64,000 nucleotides of DNA. It comes from Actinophytocola sp. GTDB taxonomy: Bacteria > Actinomycetota > Actinomycetes > Mycobacteriales > Pseudonocardiaceae. The notes under the pieces were generated by a model, which saw nothing but the letters and a program-made list of their open reading frames with translations, was not told the origin of the DNA and made no database searches. A program made the translations under genes and the position numbers. The stretch spans positions 41,097 through 105,096 of the forward strand of contig NZ_WHTD01000004.1 of the NCBI RefSeq assembly GCF_009379765.1, read 5' to 3'. Shown here in pieces: positions 21,681 to 32,222 of the stretch. Each line of letters begins with the position of its first letter. Positions within the stretch are counted from its first letter, which is position 1.

Positions 21681-22719
21681 TCAGTCCCAGGTGACCGGGA
21701 GCTTGTGCAGCCCGTAGACCGTCGCGTCGTCCTTGACCGGCAGCTCGTCGAGCGGGACGGCCACCCGCAGCGTCGGGATGCGGGCGAACAGCGTGTCGAA
21801 CACGACCCGCAGCTCGACGCGGGCCAGGTTCTGGCCGAGGCACTGGTGCGCGCCGAAGCCGAACGCGACGTGGTTGCGGGCGCCGCGGTCGATGTCGAGC
21901 CGCTCGGGGTCGGGGAAGACCGCCGGGTCGTGGTTGGCCGACAGGTTCGCCGTGAGCACGCCCTCGCCGGCCTTGACCGGCACGCCGCCGATCTCGGTGT
22001 CGGCCACCGCCACGCGCGAGGTGACCCACTCGACGATCGTGAGGCGCCGCAACAGCTCCTCGACCGCGTTCGGCGTCTTCGACGGGTCCCGCCGGATCGC
22101 GGCCAGCTGGTCGGGACTCTCCAGCAGCGCCACGGTACCCAGCGAGATCATGTTCGCCGTGGTCTCGTGCCCGGCGATGAGCAGCAGCAGCGCGAGGCTG
22201 GTGAGCGCGTCGTGGTCCTCGCGGTCGTCGGCCCTGCGCGCCAGGACCTGCCGGCCGATCAGGTCGTCGGTGGGGTCGGCCTCCTTCGCCTTCACCAGCT
22301 CGTCCATGTAGGACCGCAGCTCGCGGCGCGGCGAGCATCGCGTCGATGTGCTCGTCCACGACCTGCTGGATGCGCGGTCGCAGGGCCGCGAGCCGCTTGA
22401 CGGTGAACTCGCCGAGCACCGCGCGCCGGGCCGGACCGTGCTCCGGCGGGTCCATCGAGATCAGCGACGGCTTGAGCTCCGGCCGCGACTGCCGCTCCTG
22501 CCTGCGGATCACCATCGGGAAGTTCGGGTTGAACCGGTTGGCACTGACGTTCGGGTCGGTGAGCAGCGCGCGGACGTCCTCGTGCCGGGACGCCGCCCAC
22601 GCCTGCTGCCCGGACTTCAACGTCACCCTGGTCATCGGCCCGGCCTCGCGGCGGACGAGGTGGCCGTCGGTGGTGTGGAAGGGGCAGCCGCGCGGCGGCG
22701 GGAAGGTCGGCTCCGTCAT
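21681..22719 (-). pseudogene. Cytochrome P450 (CYP105-like), internal deletion/frameshift
   Basis: N-terminal part (MTEPTFPPPRGCPFHTTDG...DEHIDAMLAAP) and C-terminal part (AGHETTANMISLGTVALL; FGFGAHQCLGQNLARVEL) lie in different frames, junction near 22325; central region missing. Confidence 0.85.
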
Positions 22720-22839
22720 CGATGTCCCCCTTGTGCGGATCTGGCACCTTTGCGGATCTGGAAGATTTCCGTCCGGTTGCTCCCGACGGTAGTCATTCGG
22801 ACGCGCTCCGTCCAGGGACGGGGTGCGATACTCAGCGGC

Positions 22840-23481
22840 ATGACGCCGGACGCCGCGACACCGCTGCGGTCCGACGCGCGCCGCAACCGGGACCAGATCC
22901 TGCGCGTGGCCAAGGAGATCTTCGCCGAGCAGGGCGTCTCCGTGCCGATGGAGGAGATCGCGCGGCGGGCCGACGTGGGCGTCGGCACGCTCTACCGCCG
23001 GTTCCCCGACCGCGAGGCGCTGATCCGCGCGGTGTTCCGGGACAGTTTCCGCACGGTGGCCACCGAGACGCGGGCGGCGCTCGAGGAGGAGCCGACCGCG
23101 TGGGACGCGCTCGTGCGGATCATGGGTCAGTCCGCGCACCTGCGGCTGTCCATGCGGCTGCATGCCTACTCGGCGGCGGTCGCCGCGATCGTCGAGGCCG
23201 ACGAGGAGTCCGAGCGCTTCCGCCGCGCGGCGGTCGACGTGCTGGAGCAGGTGATGGCGCGGGCACAGGCGGAAGGGACACTTCGCCGGGACGTGGACGT
23301 CGGCGACCTGACGATGCTGTTCGTGTCGGTGGTGCACCAGCCGCACAACCTGCCAGCGGAGGCCGCGCGCATGGCCCCCGGCCGGGTGCTCGCGATCATG
23401 CTCGAGGGCCTGCGCGCGCCGGCCGCGGACCCGCTGCCCGGCCGGCCACTCACCCGGGCCGACGTCGACGCGGGCTTCTGA
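22840..23481 (+). CDS. TetR-family regulator
   Basis: RNRDQILRVAKEIFAEQGVSVPMEEIARRADVGVGTLYRRFPDREALI. Confidence 0.95.
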   Translation: MTPDAATPLRSDARRNRDQILRVAKEIFAEQGVSVPMEEIARRADVGVGTLYRRFPDREALIRAVFRDSFRTVATETRAALEEEPTAWDALVRIMGQSAHLRLSMRLHAYSAAVAAIVEADEESERFRRAAVDVLEQVMARAQAEGTLRRDVDVGDLTMLFVSVVHQPHNLPAEAARMAPGRVLAIMLEGLRAPAADPLPGRPLTRADVDAGF

Positions 23482-23488
23482 CCCGGCG

Positions 23489-23686
23489 TCAGTCGGCTGT
23501 GAGCGATATCGCCTGGCTCGGGCACATGTCGACGGCCTCCTCGACGCTCGCGAGCCGCTCGCCCTCGACGTGCTCGACGAGCACCACGACGGTGCCGTCG
23601 TCGTCGCTCTGGTCGAAGACGGCCGGCTCGGTGAGCACGCACTGCCCGGCGCCGACGCAGCGGGCGGTGTCCGTGACGACCTTCAT
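23489..23686 (-). CDS. Ferredoxin, P450-associated 3Fe-4S type
   Basis: ARCVGAGQCVLTEPAVFDQ ... DMCPSQAI. Confidence 0.92.
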   Translation of the reverse strand: MKVVTDTARCVGAGQCVLTEPAVFDQSDDDGTVVVLVEHVEGERLASVEEAVDMCPSQAISLTAD

Positions 23687-23814
23687 GTCGCGACCTCCTT
23701 CTCGCTCTACGGCGACCGTACCGGGTGTGATCGGCGTCGCGCCCGTGACCTGTCACGGATCCTGAGGCTGCCCAGTCAACCTTGCGACATCATCGTTTCC
23801 ACAGGGAGAACGTC

Positions 23815-24921
23815 ATGACGCACATCGTGGTTCTCGGCGCCGGCTACTCGGGGCAGATCGCGGCGAACCTGGCTGCCCGGCGGGCCGACGCGACAGTGAC
23901 GCTGGTCAACGATCGGGACCGGTTCGTGGAGCGGGTTCGGCTGCACCAGTTCGCCGCGGGGCAGGAGCTGCGCGAGCGCAAGATCGCCGACCTGCTCCGG
24001 GGGAGTGGCGCGTCGCTCGTGGTCGACCGGGTCACGCGGATCGACCCGCGGACCCGCACCGTCGAGCTGGCGGCGGGCGAGCCGCTCCACTACGACACGC
24101 TGATCTACGCGCTCGGCAGCCATGCCGACCTGGAGTCGGTGCCGGGCGTGGCCGAACACGCGTTCACCGTGGCAGGTGCCGAGCAGGCGGTGCGGCTGCG
24201 CGACCGGCTCGCGTCCGGCGGGACGGTCACGGTCGTCGGCGGCGGGCTGACCGGCATCGAGGCGGCGACCGAGCTCGCCGAGTCGCACCCGGACCTGAAG
24301 GTGCGGCTGCTCACCGGCGACGTGCTCGGCGCGCGGCTGTCCGAGCGAGGCGGCCGCTACCTGCGCCGTACATTCGACCGGCTGGGGATCGAGATCCGCG
24401 ACGAGGTGCGGGTCGCGGCGGTGCGCGCGGACGGCGTCGAGCTGGTCGGCGGCGAGCACGTCGGGTCGCACTTCGTCGTGTGGACAACGGGTTTCACCGT
24501 GCCGCCGCTCGCCCGCGAAGCCGGCCTGGCGGTCGACGTCTCCGGTCGGATGATCGTCGACGACACGATGCGCTCGGTGTCGCACCCGGACGTCTACGGC
24601 ATCGGCGACGCGGCCGCGGTGCGCCGGGCGGACGGCCAGGAGCTGCGGATGGCGTGCGCCACCGGCCTGCCGGTCGCGCAGGCGGCGGTCCGCGCGGTCA
24701 CCGCCCGGCTCGCCGGCAAGGAGCCCAAGCCGTTCCGGTTCCGGTACGTCAACCAGTGCATCAGCCTCGGCCGCCGGGACGGGCTCATCCAGTTCGTCCG
24801 CGGGGACGACAGCCCGAAGGAGGCCGTGCTGACCGGCCGGCTCGCGGCGCTGTACAAGGAGGTCATCGTGCGCGGCGCGCTCCAGGCGCAGCGGCACCCG
24901 GCGTTCCCGACGGCGTTCTAG
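23815..24921 (+). CDS. NAD(P)/FAD-dependent oxidoreductase (NDH-2-like)
   Basis: IVVLGAGYSGQIAANLAARR; VTVVGGGLTGIEAATELAE; HPDVYGIGDAAAV. Confidence 0.93.
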   Translation: MTHIVVLGAGYSGQIAANLAARRADATVTLVNDRDRFVERVRLHQFAAGQELRERKIADLLRGSGASLVVDRVTRIDPRTRTVELAAGEPLHYDTLIYALGSHADLESVPGVAEHAFTVAGAEQAVRLRDRLASGGTVTVVGGGLTGIEAATELAESHPDLKVRLLTGDVLGARLSERGGRYLRRTFDRLGIEIRDEVRVAAVRADGVELVGGEHVGSHFVVWTTGFTVPPLAREAGLAVDVSGRMIVDDTMRSVSHPDVYGIGDAAAVRRADGQELRMACATGLPVAQAAVRAVTARLAGKEPKPFRFRYVNQCISLGRRDGLIQFVRGDDSPKEAVLTGRLAALYKEVIVRGALQAQRHPAFPTAF

Positions 24922-26399
24922 CGGCTCTCGAACCAGGGCTCGAGCCGGCGGTAGGCGTCGTGGAACACCGCGTGCCTGCGCCGGTAGTCGGCGACGCGGT
25001 CGGGCTCGGGGGTGAACTCGGCGCCCACCCGCGACAGCTCGCGGGCCACCCCGAACCCGTCGACGAGCCCGACACCGACGGCGGTCGTGACGGCGGCGCC
25101 GAGGCTGTTCGCCTCCTCGACGACGGACCGGCGGCGCACGGTCGCATCCCAGACGTCGGCGAGGATCTGCAGCCACAGGTCGCTGGCCGCGCCGCCGCCT
25201 ATCGCGTCGACGCGGCGCACCGGGTGGCCTGCGTCGCGGAACACCGACACGCAGGTGGCAAGGTTGAACGCGACGCCTTCGAGCACGGCCCGGGTGAGCT
25301 CGGCCGGGCCGTGATGGCGCTCGAGGCCGAGGAAGGCGCCGGCCGCGGCGGGGTTCCAGTGCGGAGAACGCTCGCCGAGCAGATGGGGGAGGAAGTACAG
25401 GCCGGTGGTGTCGGCGTCGGTTGCTCGGTCGAGCAACTGCCGGAACCTGGTCGGGTCCTCGGGGCGGAGCACCTCGGCGACCCAGTCGAGCGAGGCGCCG
25501 CCGGCCTGCATCGTCGCGGTGGGGACGTAGCGGCCGGGCACGACGTGGTCGAAGGTCATCGTGCGCATCATCGGGTCGAGCATCGGTTCGGTGGCCGCGA
25601 CCGAGACCCACGACGACGAGCCGAGGTAGGCGTAGGCGCCGTCCTCCGGGTCGATGACGCCGACCCCGAGCGCGGCGAGCGGCCCGTCCCCACCGCCGAG
25701 CACCACCGGAGTGCCTTCGGGCAGGCCGATCGCCGACGCCGCGTCCGCACGGAGCCCGCCCGCGACGGTGCTGGCCGGCACGATCGGCGGGAAGAGCGCG
25801 GGGGCGAGCCCGGCGGCGTCGAGGATCTCGGCGGACCACTTGCCGGCGCGCTGGTCGTAGGCGTTGGTGCTGGAGGCGTCGGAGCAGTCGGTGAGCAGCG
25901 TCCCGGTCATCCGGTGGACGACGTAGTCCTTGGCGAGGCAGACGTGCTTCGTCCGGTCGAAGGTCTCCGGCTCGTGCTCGCGCACCCAGAGGATCTTGGT
26001 GAGCGAGTAGGTCGGGTGGACGCGGTGGCCGAGGGTCTCGTAGGCGCGGCGGGCACCGAAGGCCGCGTTGAGCCGGTCGGCCTGCGCGGTGCTGCGGTGG
26101 TCGGCCCAGATCATGGCGGGCCGGACGGGGCGGCAGCCGCCGTCGAGGAGGACGGCACCCATCATCTGCGCGGAGAACCCCACGGCCTCGACGTCGTGGG
26201 GTGAGGTGCCGGTGCGTTCGAGGAGCTGGCGCGTGGCCGCGCAGACCGCGTCCCACCAGTGCTCGGGATCCTGCTCGGCCACCCCGCCCGCGCCGAAGTC
26301 GGTCGGATACCGAACGGCGACGGAGGCGACGATCCGCCCGTCGTCCTCGTGCAGGGACGCCTTGTCCCCGGTGGTCCCCAGATCGTGCGCGACGATCAT
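24918..26399 (-). CDS. FGGY-family carbohydrate kinase (xylulokinase-like)
   Basis: AHDLGTTGDKASL; VDAIGGGAASDLWLQILADV. Confidence 0.92.
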   Translation of the reverse strand: MIVAHDLGTTGDKASLHEDDGRIVASVAVRYPTDFGAGGVAEQDPEHWWDAVCAATRQLLERTGTSPHDVEAVGFSAQMMGAVLLDGGCRPVRPAMIWADHRSTAQADRLNAAFGARRAYETLGHRVHPTYSLTKILWVREHEPETFDRTKHVCLAKDYVVHRMTGTLLTDCSDASSTNAYDQRAGKWSAEILDAAGLAPALFPPIVPASTVAGGLRADAASAIGLPEGTPVVLGGGDGPLAALGVGVIDPEDGAYAYLGSSSWVSVAATEPMLDPMMRTMTFDHVVPGRYVPTATMQAGGASLDWVAEVLRPEDPTRFRQLLDRATDADTTGLYFLPHLLGERSPHWNPAAAGAFLGLERHHGPAELTRAVLEGVAFNLATCVSVFRDAGHPVRRVDAIGGGAASDLWLQILADVWDATVRRRSVVEEANSLGAAVTTAVGVGLVDGFGVARELSRVGAEFTPEPDRVADYRRRHAVFHDAYRRLEPWFESR

Positions 26400-26569
26400 C
26401 GTGTGTTCCGCCTCGCCGTTCCGCAGTCACGGCCCGGCCTGGCCGAACAGGTTCGACGCCGAGCACCGTGCCCGACATTGTTCACGAGACGGCGGCAAGC
26501 GCGCGGCGGGCCGTCAGCGTCGAGGGCTTCGTTCAGGCGGGTGATCTCGGGGTCCGGGTGGTTGCTGAG

Positions 26570-26990
26570 CCTCGCTACGCCCAGCGCCCAGCAGCGGAGC
26601 AGGTCACCAGCCCCGGGTGACCGACCTCGCCCGCTCGGCGCACTGACCATGCACGATCGACAGCTCGTCGAGCCGCGGCAGGTCCGCGATCGGTGCCAAC
26701 GTCGGGTCCGGTAGCCGCAGATCTCCAGGCGGACCAGGTTGCGGAGGTCAGCGATGGGCGCCAACGTTCGGTATCCGCGGTTCCAGATGCGCCGACATGC
26801 ACGTCCTGGGATCCCGCAGCGTCGGGAAATCCAGCGCGTGGTCGTCGACCAGCTCCAGATGTTCGTTCCGCGAAGATCGGGGGCCGCGACCGGGCCGACT
26901 CCCTCGAGCACCTTCGCGGTGACCTCGGCGTCGCGCGTGTGCACGGCCCAGGACTCGGCGACGTGCCCTCGGGGTATACGTGGCCTCGCC
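26570..26990 (-). pseudogene. Degraded leucine-rich-repeat-like coding remnant
   Basis: TLAPIADLRNLVRLEI followed in a shifted frame by TLAPIADLPRLDELSIVHG; further fragments in other frames. Confidence 0.5.
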
Positions 26991-27034
26991 CGCGTGGAGC
27001 GCGATCTGCAGCCGCATGGCCTGCCCGTCTCCCG

Positions 27035-27285
27035 CGCGGCGGTCGACCGTGGACTACTGCCAGGACCGCCTGTTCCCGGACGTGATGTTCGCGGATCCGT
27101 TCACTGATGTGGGCCGCCGGTCGGTGCCGCCGATGATCGTGGCGGTGTGATGTGGTGCAACTCAGCGAGGGCCTGTCGGCCGCAGGTGGGTTGATTTCGA
27201 CTATCCCGGGCTCGTGCACACGGTGTTGGTGGATATGCGCGCCCGGCTCGCTCGTTCGCAGCGGCCGGACCGGATCTTCCAGGGT
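27035..27285 (+). pseudogene. Degraded transposase N-terminal remnant (IS1182-like/DUF772)
   Basis: STVDYCQDRLFPDVMFADPFTDVGRRSVPPMIVAV then frameshift/deletion then VDFDYPGLVHTVLVDMRARLARSQRPDRIFQ. Confidence 0.7.
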
Positions 27286-27363
27286 CTACCTGGGGATCCG
27301 GGATTCACGGGCTCGCTTTGGCTCAGGGCCCGTAGAACCCGGGGCAGTCCGCTCCACCGGTGG

Positions 27364-28539
27364 TCAGAAGGGTGGTGGTGGTGGTTCGGGGTGGGTGAGG
27401 GGCTCGGGGTGGTGGGGGTAGTGGAACCCGCAGGGTGAGACCCATTCCAGGATCCCGCCGCGTTTGATGATCTTCCAGCCGCCGAAGGTCTTGCCCCGGT
27501 GGTGGCTGCGGCAGGCGGGGTGCACGTTGTGTTCGTCGGTCGGCCCCGCCGGGAACGGCTCGCGATGATCCAAATCGCACTGCGCGGCGGGCCGGACACA
27601 GCCCGGCCCCGTACAGGTCGGCATGGCGGCCTGGATGTGGTCGCGCAACGCCGCGGGTGGGCTGTAGCGGCGCCGCCCCACATCCAGCACCCGGCCGGTG
27701 GCCGGTTCGGTCAGGATCCGCCGCCAGGTCGCATCCGCCTGGTAGGCGAGATCAACCGCCTGCTGGGCGGCGATGTCGCCGTAGCCGACCAGATGCCCTG
27801 GAGTGTTGTCCACCCCCAACGCGGCCCGGGCCGGCAACGTGACCTGCACGATGATCTTCGCGTGTTCGAAGTCCTTACCCGCCAGCAAGTCCAGGGCGAC
27901 ATCGGAGCGGAGTTGGTCCATCGTCCGCCCATCAGCGCCGCCGGTGTCCCGGAGCTGGTGGGCGATCGCATCGACTCGCTTGGCAGCGACCTGGATCCGT
28001 GCGGCCGGGCCGTGCACGGTCAACACGGAACACCCGTCCTCGGTCGGATACATGTCCACCCGCCGCTGCGCCACCCGCTGCTCATGCAACGCCCGCAACG
28101 CATCGGCGTTCACCCGAGCCACAATCCGCCGCAGTGCGCGGCAGAGCTTCACGGCCGGCATCTCCTCGACCCGGTCCAGGATCTCTCCCTCCACCACCGC
28201 CGCAGCCTCAAGCGACAGGGGCAGGGTGGCGTCGGCGATCTTCGAGGCCCGATACGGGTCGAGACGACCCGCCTTGACCGCCGCCAACGTGCGCGGCAAC
28301 CGGGTGGACAGGGTGACCGCGAGATCGAGGCGGTGTTGCGCGGCGCGGACAGAGATCCGAAACAAGGCGGCAACCTCGAGCGCGTCGAACTCGCTACCGC
28401 TGGTCGCGGCGAACACGGCGAGTTGTTCCAGTGAGTGTCCCTCGTTTTGCCAGGCCGCCCGCGCGAACCCGCGTGCCGTCGCCAACGGCACAGCCTCGGG
28501 GGAAGCATCCTCGGGTAGATCGACAATCGGCTCGCACAT
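27364..28539 (-). CDS. DUF222 + HNH endonuclease (13E12-repeat type) protein
   Basis: MCEPIVDLPEDASPEAVPLATARGFARAAW; C-terminal CVRPAAQCDLDHREPFPAGPTDEHNVHPACRSHHRGK HNH motif. Confidence 0.93.
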   Translation of the reverse strand: MCEPIVDLPEDASPEAVPLATARGFARAAWQNEGHSLEQLAVFAATSGSEFDALEVAALFRISVRAAQHRLDLAVTLSTRLPRTLAAVKAGRLDPYRASKIADATLPLSLEAAAVVEGEILDRVEEMPAVKLCRALRRIVARVNADALRALHEQRVAQRRVDMYPTEDGCSVLTVHGPAARIQVAAKRVDAIAHQLRDTGGADGRTMDQLRSDVALDLLAGKDFEHAKIIVQVTLPARAALGVDNTPGHLVGYGDIAAQQAVDLAYQADATWRRILTEPATGRVLDVGRRRYSPPAALRDHIQAAMPTCTGPGCVRPAAQCDLDHREPFPAGPTDEHNVHPACRSHHRGKTFGGWKIIKRGGILEWVSPCGFHYPHHPEPLTHPEPPPPPF

Positions 28540-28639
28540 ATGGTCGATTCTACCCGAACTGCAGCGCGGTTTCCGTTTCACAGCAACGGTTTCACCCCAT
28601 CGGGTCGGCACACACCCACCGTGACCACTGATCGATCGG

Positions 28640-29609
28640 CGGGCCAGCGGCCGTCGCCGACATCGTGACTGGTCTGGGCGCGGTGTTGGTGGTGTCGTCG
28701 CCAGTGTGACCAAGCGTGTGGGCTGGCTACGGTGCGGGTGGGCTCGATGACGAGCGTGGTAAGGAGTCGGCGGATTTCGTTGCAGGTCAACGCGATCAGC
28801 CCGGCCGGTGTTGGCCGGTGGGGGACCAGTTCCGGCAACGAGACGGGTCCGGGCTGAAGCAGCGGTTGTACGCCAGCTCACCGCTGCGGCGGTGGCGGCG
28901 CACGAGCACTCACCAGCAGCCGGTCTGGTGGGTGCCGGTCTGGTGGGGTGGGTGGGGCGAGGTGGCGAGGGCCCCGTCGTAGAACCGCTGTCCCGTTCGC
29001 GTCCGGCTCGGCTGAGAGGTGCTGCCAGGACCGTTCCGGCCGCCCTTTGGTGATCTCATCAGCGCGTTGTGGCCCGTCGGGGGTCGGGACGCGCCGGTTG
29101 CAGCCGATGGCCAGCACGGAGCCGAACCCGCGGTCCTCCAGTGCCTTGCGTGGCTTCGGGTCGGCGCCGTAGACCTCGTCACCGGCCACCCAGCGCGCGG
29201 GAACCGTCGCGTCCAGGGCGCGCAGGACCATCTCCTGGGCCAGTGCGGGTTGGGTGGCGAACGTGACGTTCTCGGGTACTCCAGCCGCTGCGCACCGTTC
29301 AGTGTCGGTGGTCCACGATTTCGGTAGGTAGAGCTCGCGGTCGATCATCGCGTGACCACGGCCACTGGCGTAGGTCAGGCAGACAGCGACCTGAGCGTTC
29401 TCGATCCGCCCGGCGGTGCCGGTGTATTGGGGCAGGTGCCGCATGCCATGCGGATCGGTGTCACCAGCGTGCTCGACGATCGACCAGCAATTCTTCCGCG
29501 GCAGATCGGCCAACAACCCGCACACGAACCCGTGAGCCCGTCGACGGGTCTCAACACGGGCGAACCGACCCGCCACCCGACCGAGCAGCCTGTCAGCTTC
29601 CGCATCCCA
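28640..29609 (-). pseudogene. Degraded IS701-like transposase
   Basis: GRFARVETRRRAHGFVCGLLADLPRKNCWSIVEHAG; ARWVAGDEVYGADPKPRKALEDRGFGSVLAIGCNRRV; TPAGLIALTCNEIRRLLTTLV; internal deletions and frame change. Confidence 0.78.
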
Positions 29610-29928
29610 ACCAGCAGGCCCTACCCGGGTGGCCGCCCCACGCCCGGGACCGCGCAGCTGGGCGGCGGCGCCGGCCGTGCCCTCGTCGTCGGGACCCAGC
29701 CGCTGGGCGTCGAGGCTCGCCGTCCACGAGGTAGCGCCCGGGTTCGAGCGCCGCGACGAACGAGTACGGCCACTCGGGGAATCATCAATGGCCAGCACGA
29801 TACGGCCGTCGTCGCAGCGCGAAACCTGCTGGCGGGAAACAAGTCATGCAGGGGCGCCGTGCCCACGCCGGTGCTCGACGGCAAGCGAGAGCTCGACCAG
29901 CGGCGTGACTCGTTTCGCGACGCGTGGG

Positions 29929-30744
29929 TTAGTGGGAGTCGGCCGGCTCCGAGTGGACGAGCATGTTCGGGACCGAGGCGGCGTTGCGGCGGCGGAGGCG
30001 GACCTGGAAGCGGCTGCGGTCCCCGCGGTGGTAGGCGATGAAGTGCTCCACCGGCCGGCCGAGCACGTCCCACGCCGTGCTGTGCAGCAGCAGTACCGGG
30101 TCGCCGGGGTCGAGGCGCAGAGCCTCGGCGATCGTCGCGCTGGCCGGCACGGCCTCCAGGAGGCGGGTGCCGTTGTCGAGCTCCACGCCGTACTTCTGCT
30201 CGAGCAACCCGTACAGCGACTGCTCCGTCAGGTCGTCCTGCAGCAGCCCGGGCGCGATGGCCGGCGGCAGGTAGGTCCGCACCAGGACCCACGGCTCCCC
30301 GTTGGCATACCGCAGCCGCTCCAGGCAGACCACCGGGTCACCCTCGGCCAGACCCAGCTCGGCGGCCACCCCCGCCGGCGCCGGGACCAGCTCCTGCTGC
30401 AGGACCGTCGACCGCAGGGTCCCGCCGCGGGCCGTGACGTCCTCGTGCAACCCGGTCAGCGACTGGAACAGCGTCTCGTCGACCTTGCGGGCCGCGGCGA
30501 ACGTGCCGTGGCCCTTGCGCCGCACGACCCGTCCCTCGGCCTCCAGCTCGTCCAGCGCCTGGCGCACCACGGTCCGCGACACGTTGTACTGCTCGCACAG
30601 TGTCACCTCGCCGGGCAGCCTCGTGCCGGTCTCCCAGTGCTTGTCCAGCTGCTCGTCGAGCAGTTGCTTGAGCTGCGCGTAGTACGGCAGTGGCGAGTCG
30701 CGGTCGATTCGGTCCTTGGACACCCGCGTACGATACGCCTCCAC
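29929..30744 (-). CDS. GntR-family (HutC-type) regulator
   Basis: LPGEVTLCEQYNVSRTVVRQALDELEAEGRVVRRKGHGTFAA; UTRA-like C-terminus. Confidence 0.95.
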   Translation of the reverse strand: MEAYRTRVSKDRIDRDSPLPYYAQLKQLLDEQLDKHWETGTRLPGEVTLCEQYNVSRTVVRQALDELEAEGRVVRRKGHGTFAAARKVDETLFQSLTGLHEDVTARGGTLRSTVLQQELVPAPAGVAAELGLAEGDPVVCLERLRYANGEPWVLVRTYLPPAIAPGLLQDDLTEQSLYGLLEQKYGVELDNGTRLLEAVPASATIAEALRLDPGDPVLLLHSTAWDVLGRPVEHFIAYHRGDRSRFQVRLRRRNAASVPNMLVHSEPADSH

Positions 30745-30757
30745 TTATTCCCCTTCC

Positions 30758-30794
30758 CGGAATCGGGTGCGACGCGCCGCCGCACCCGATTCCG
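30758..30794 (-). terminator. Hairpin with perfect 14-bp stem
   Basis: CGGAATCGGGTGCG-acgcgccgc-CGCACCCGATTCCG between the secreted-protein stop and the GntR start. Confidence 0.75.
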
Positions 30795-30800
30795 AGCCGA

Positions 30801-32207
30801 CTATCGCTTCTTCTTCGGCACGTATAGCTTGATGTCGTCGAGCGACGCGCTGCCTTCGTAGACATTGGTGTAAAGGTCACCGATGACGAAGTAGTCCGGA
30901 TAGGCCGAACCCTTCACCCATTGGTCCGGCCACGTCCGCTGCCCGACGACCCCGTTCTGCTCCAGGTCGCCGTTGAACCGGCCGTCGTACTCGTCCGGCG
31001 TCACGTTGTAGTGCCAGATCGGCTTGTCGTCCACGACGAACGGGCGGGTGAACCGGAACGTCTGCTGCCCCGACCGGGCGAACAGGCCGCTGATCTCCAG
31101 TGTGTACGCGGTCTTGCTGCGCTCGATGGCGACCGTGTAGTCGTTCTGAGGCATCAGCTCGGGCAGCATCTCGCCGGCCGTGGACAGCTGCTGCTCGGCG
31201 ACCCCGCCGGAGCACGAGGTCATGAACCACTGCGAGTTGCCGGTGAGCCCGCCGCGGCCCGGCGTGTAGTTCGGCATGCCGGAGATCCACATGTTGACCG
31301 TGTTGAAGTTGCTGTCCCGGTAGTCGTAGTACTGTCCGGTCGACGCGTCGCAGATCCGGCCACCGCTACCGGTGCCGACCCGGTCCGGGTGCTGGGCGAA
31401 GGAGTCCATCAGCACCTTGCGCCGGTAGTGCCAGAAGTGGTTGTTGCGCGGCGCGGGGTTGGCGAAGTCCACAATGGTCATGAAGTGGAACCCGTTGTAC
31501 CCGTACGGTCCACTTCGGACGTCCTGCCACTCGCAGTACGGCGCCGACGCGTCCCCACTCCAACCCGGCGTGAACGGGCCCTCCGCCCACGGGTGCTGGG
31601 TCTTGCAGCCTTCGGTGGAGTAGCCGTTCTCCCGGCCGTCGTAGGAGATCTGCCCGGCGCGCTTGCCGCCGAAGTCGAGCGTCTTGAGCTTGTACTCGAT
31701 CCGGTACTCCTGCGGCAGCTGGTTCGTGGGCCGGAAGATCGCGCCGCCGGTGTGGTCCGGCACGTCGATGTGCGCGACCTTGCCCTCACCACGCATGTTC
31801 TCGGTCGTGATCGACGGCTCGGCCTCGATCACGCCGTCCGCGTTCCAGTCCCGTGCGGACTGTGACGCGGTGAGCCATCCGTTCGTGCCGAGCCGGTACT
31901 CCTTGCGGTAGGTGTTGAAGCTGTTCAGCTGGTCGACCCAGGCCTGCCCGTAGTCGTTCTCGTACCACAGCCCGGCGTCGTCCATCACCGTGTCGAACGG
32001 GTCGTCGTAGTTGTCCCGCGCCCATTGCGCCTCGTTCGGTAACGGTGCGCTGAAGTCCTCGGCGTACAGGAGCTGCCATTCGGCCCGACCGCCACCCCGG
32101 CCGGCCTGGTCGGCGTCGGTCGGCGCGGCCGCGGCGGGGGTCACCACACCGGTCACGAACAATGTCGCGACAGCCACCACGTTGAGGCTTCTCGTTCGTC
32201 GACTCAT
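30801..32207 (-). CDS. Secreted protein of unknown function, possible concanavalin-like carbohydrate-active protein
   Basis: Signal peptide MSRRTRSLNVVAVATLFVTGVVTPAAAA; 468 aa, aromatic-rich beta-type sequence; C-terminal SASLDDIKLYVPKKKR. Confidence 0.65.
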   Translation of the reverse strand: MSRRTRSLNVVAVATLFVTGVVTPAAAAPTDADQAGRGGGRAEWQLLYAEDFSAPLPNEAQWARDNYDDPFDTVMDDAGLWYENDYGQAWVDQLNSFNTYRKEYRLGTNGWLTASQSARDWNADGVIEAEPSITTENMRGEGKVAHIDVPDHTGGAIFRPTNQLPQEYRIEYKLKTLDFGGKRAGQISYDGRENGYSTEGCKTQHPWAEGPFTPGWSGDASAPYCEWQDVRSGPYGYNGFHFMTIVDFANPAPRNNHFWHYRRKVLMDSFAQHPDRVGTGSGGRICDASTGQYYDYRDSNFNTVNMWISGMPNYTPGRGGLTGNSQWFMTSCSGGVAEQQLSTAGEMLPELMPQNDYTVAIERSKTAYTLEISGLFARSGQQTFRFTRPFVVDDKPIWHYNVTPDEYDGRFNGDLEQNGVVGQRTWPDQWVKGSAYPDYFVIGDLYTNVYEGSASLDDIKLYVPKKKR

Positions 32208-32222
32208 CAGCCCGTTCTCCTT

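Noticed and set aside
17429-21694. 1421-aa plus-strand ORF
   Set aside because: Antisense to MFS, SRPBCC and hrpB genes; no recognisable domain, compositional artefact.
21681-23686. P450 + ferredoxin + TetR as part of a secondary-metabolite gene cluster
   Set aside because: No PKS, NRPS, terpene synthase or other core biosynthetic gene nearby, and the P450 is broken.
23776-26478. 900-aa minus-strand ORF
   Set aside because: Overlaps the NDH-2-like and FGGY kinase genes in a non-coding frame; shadow ORF.
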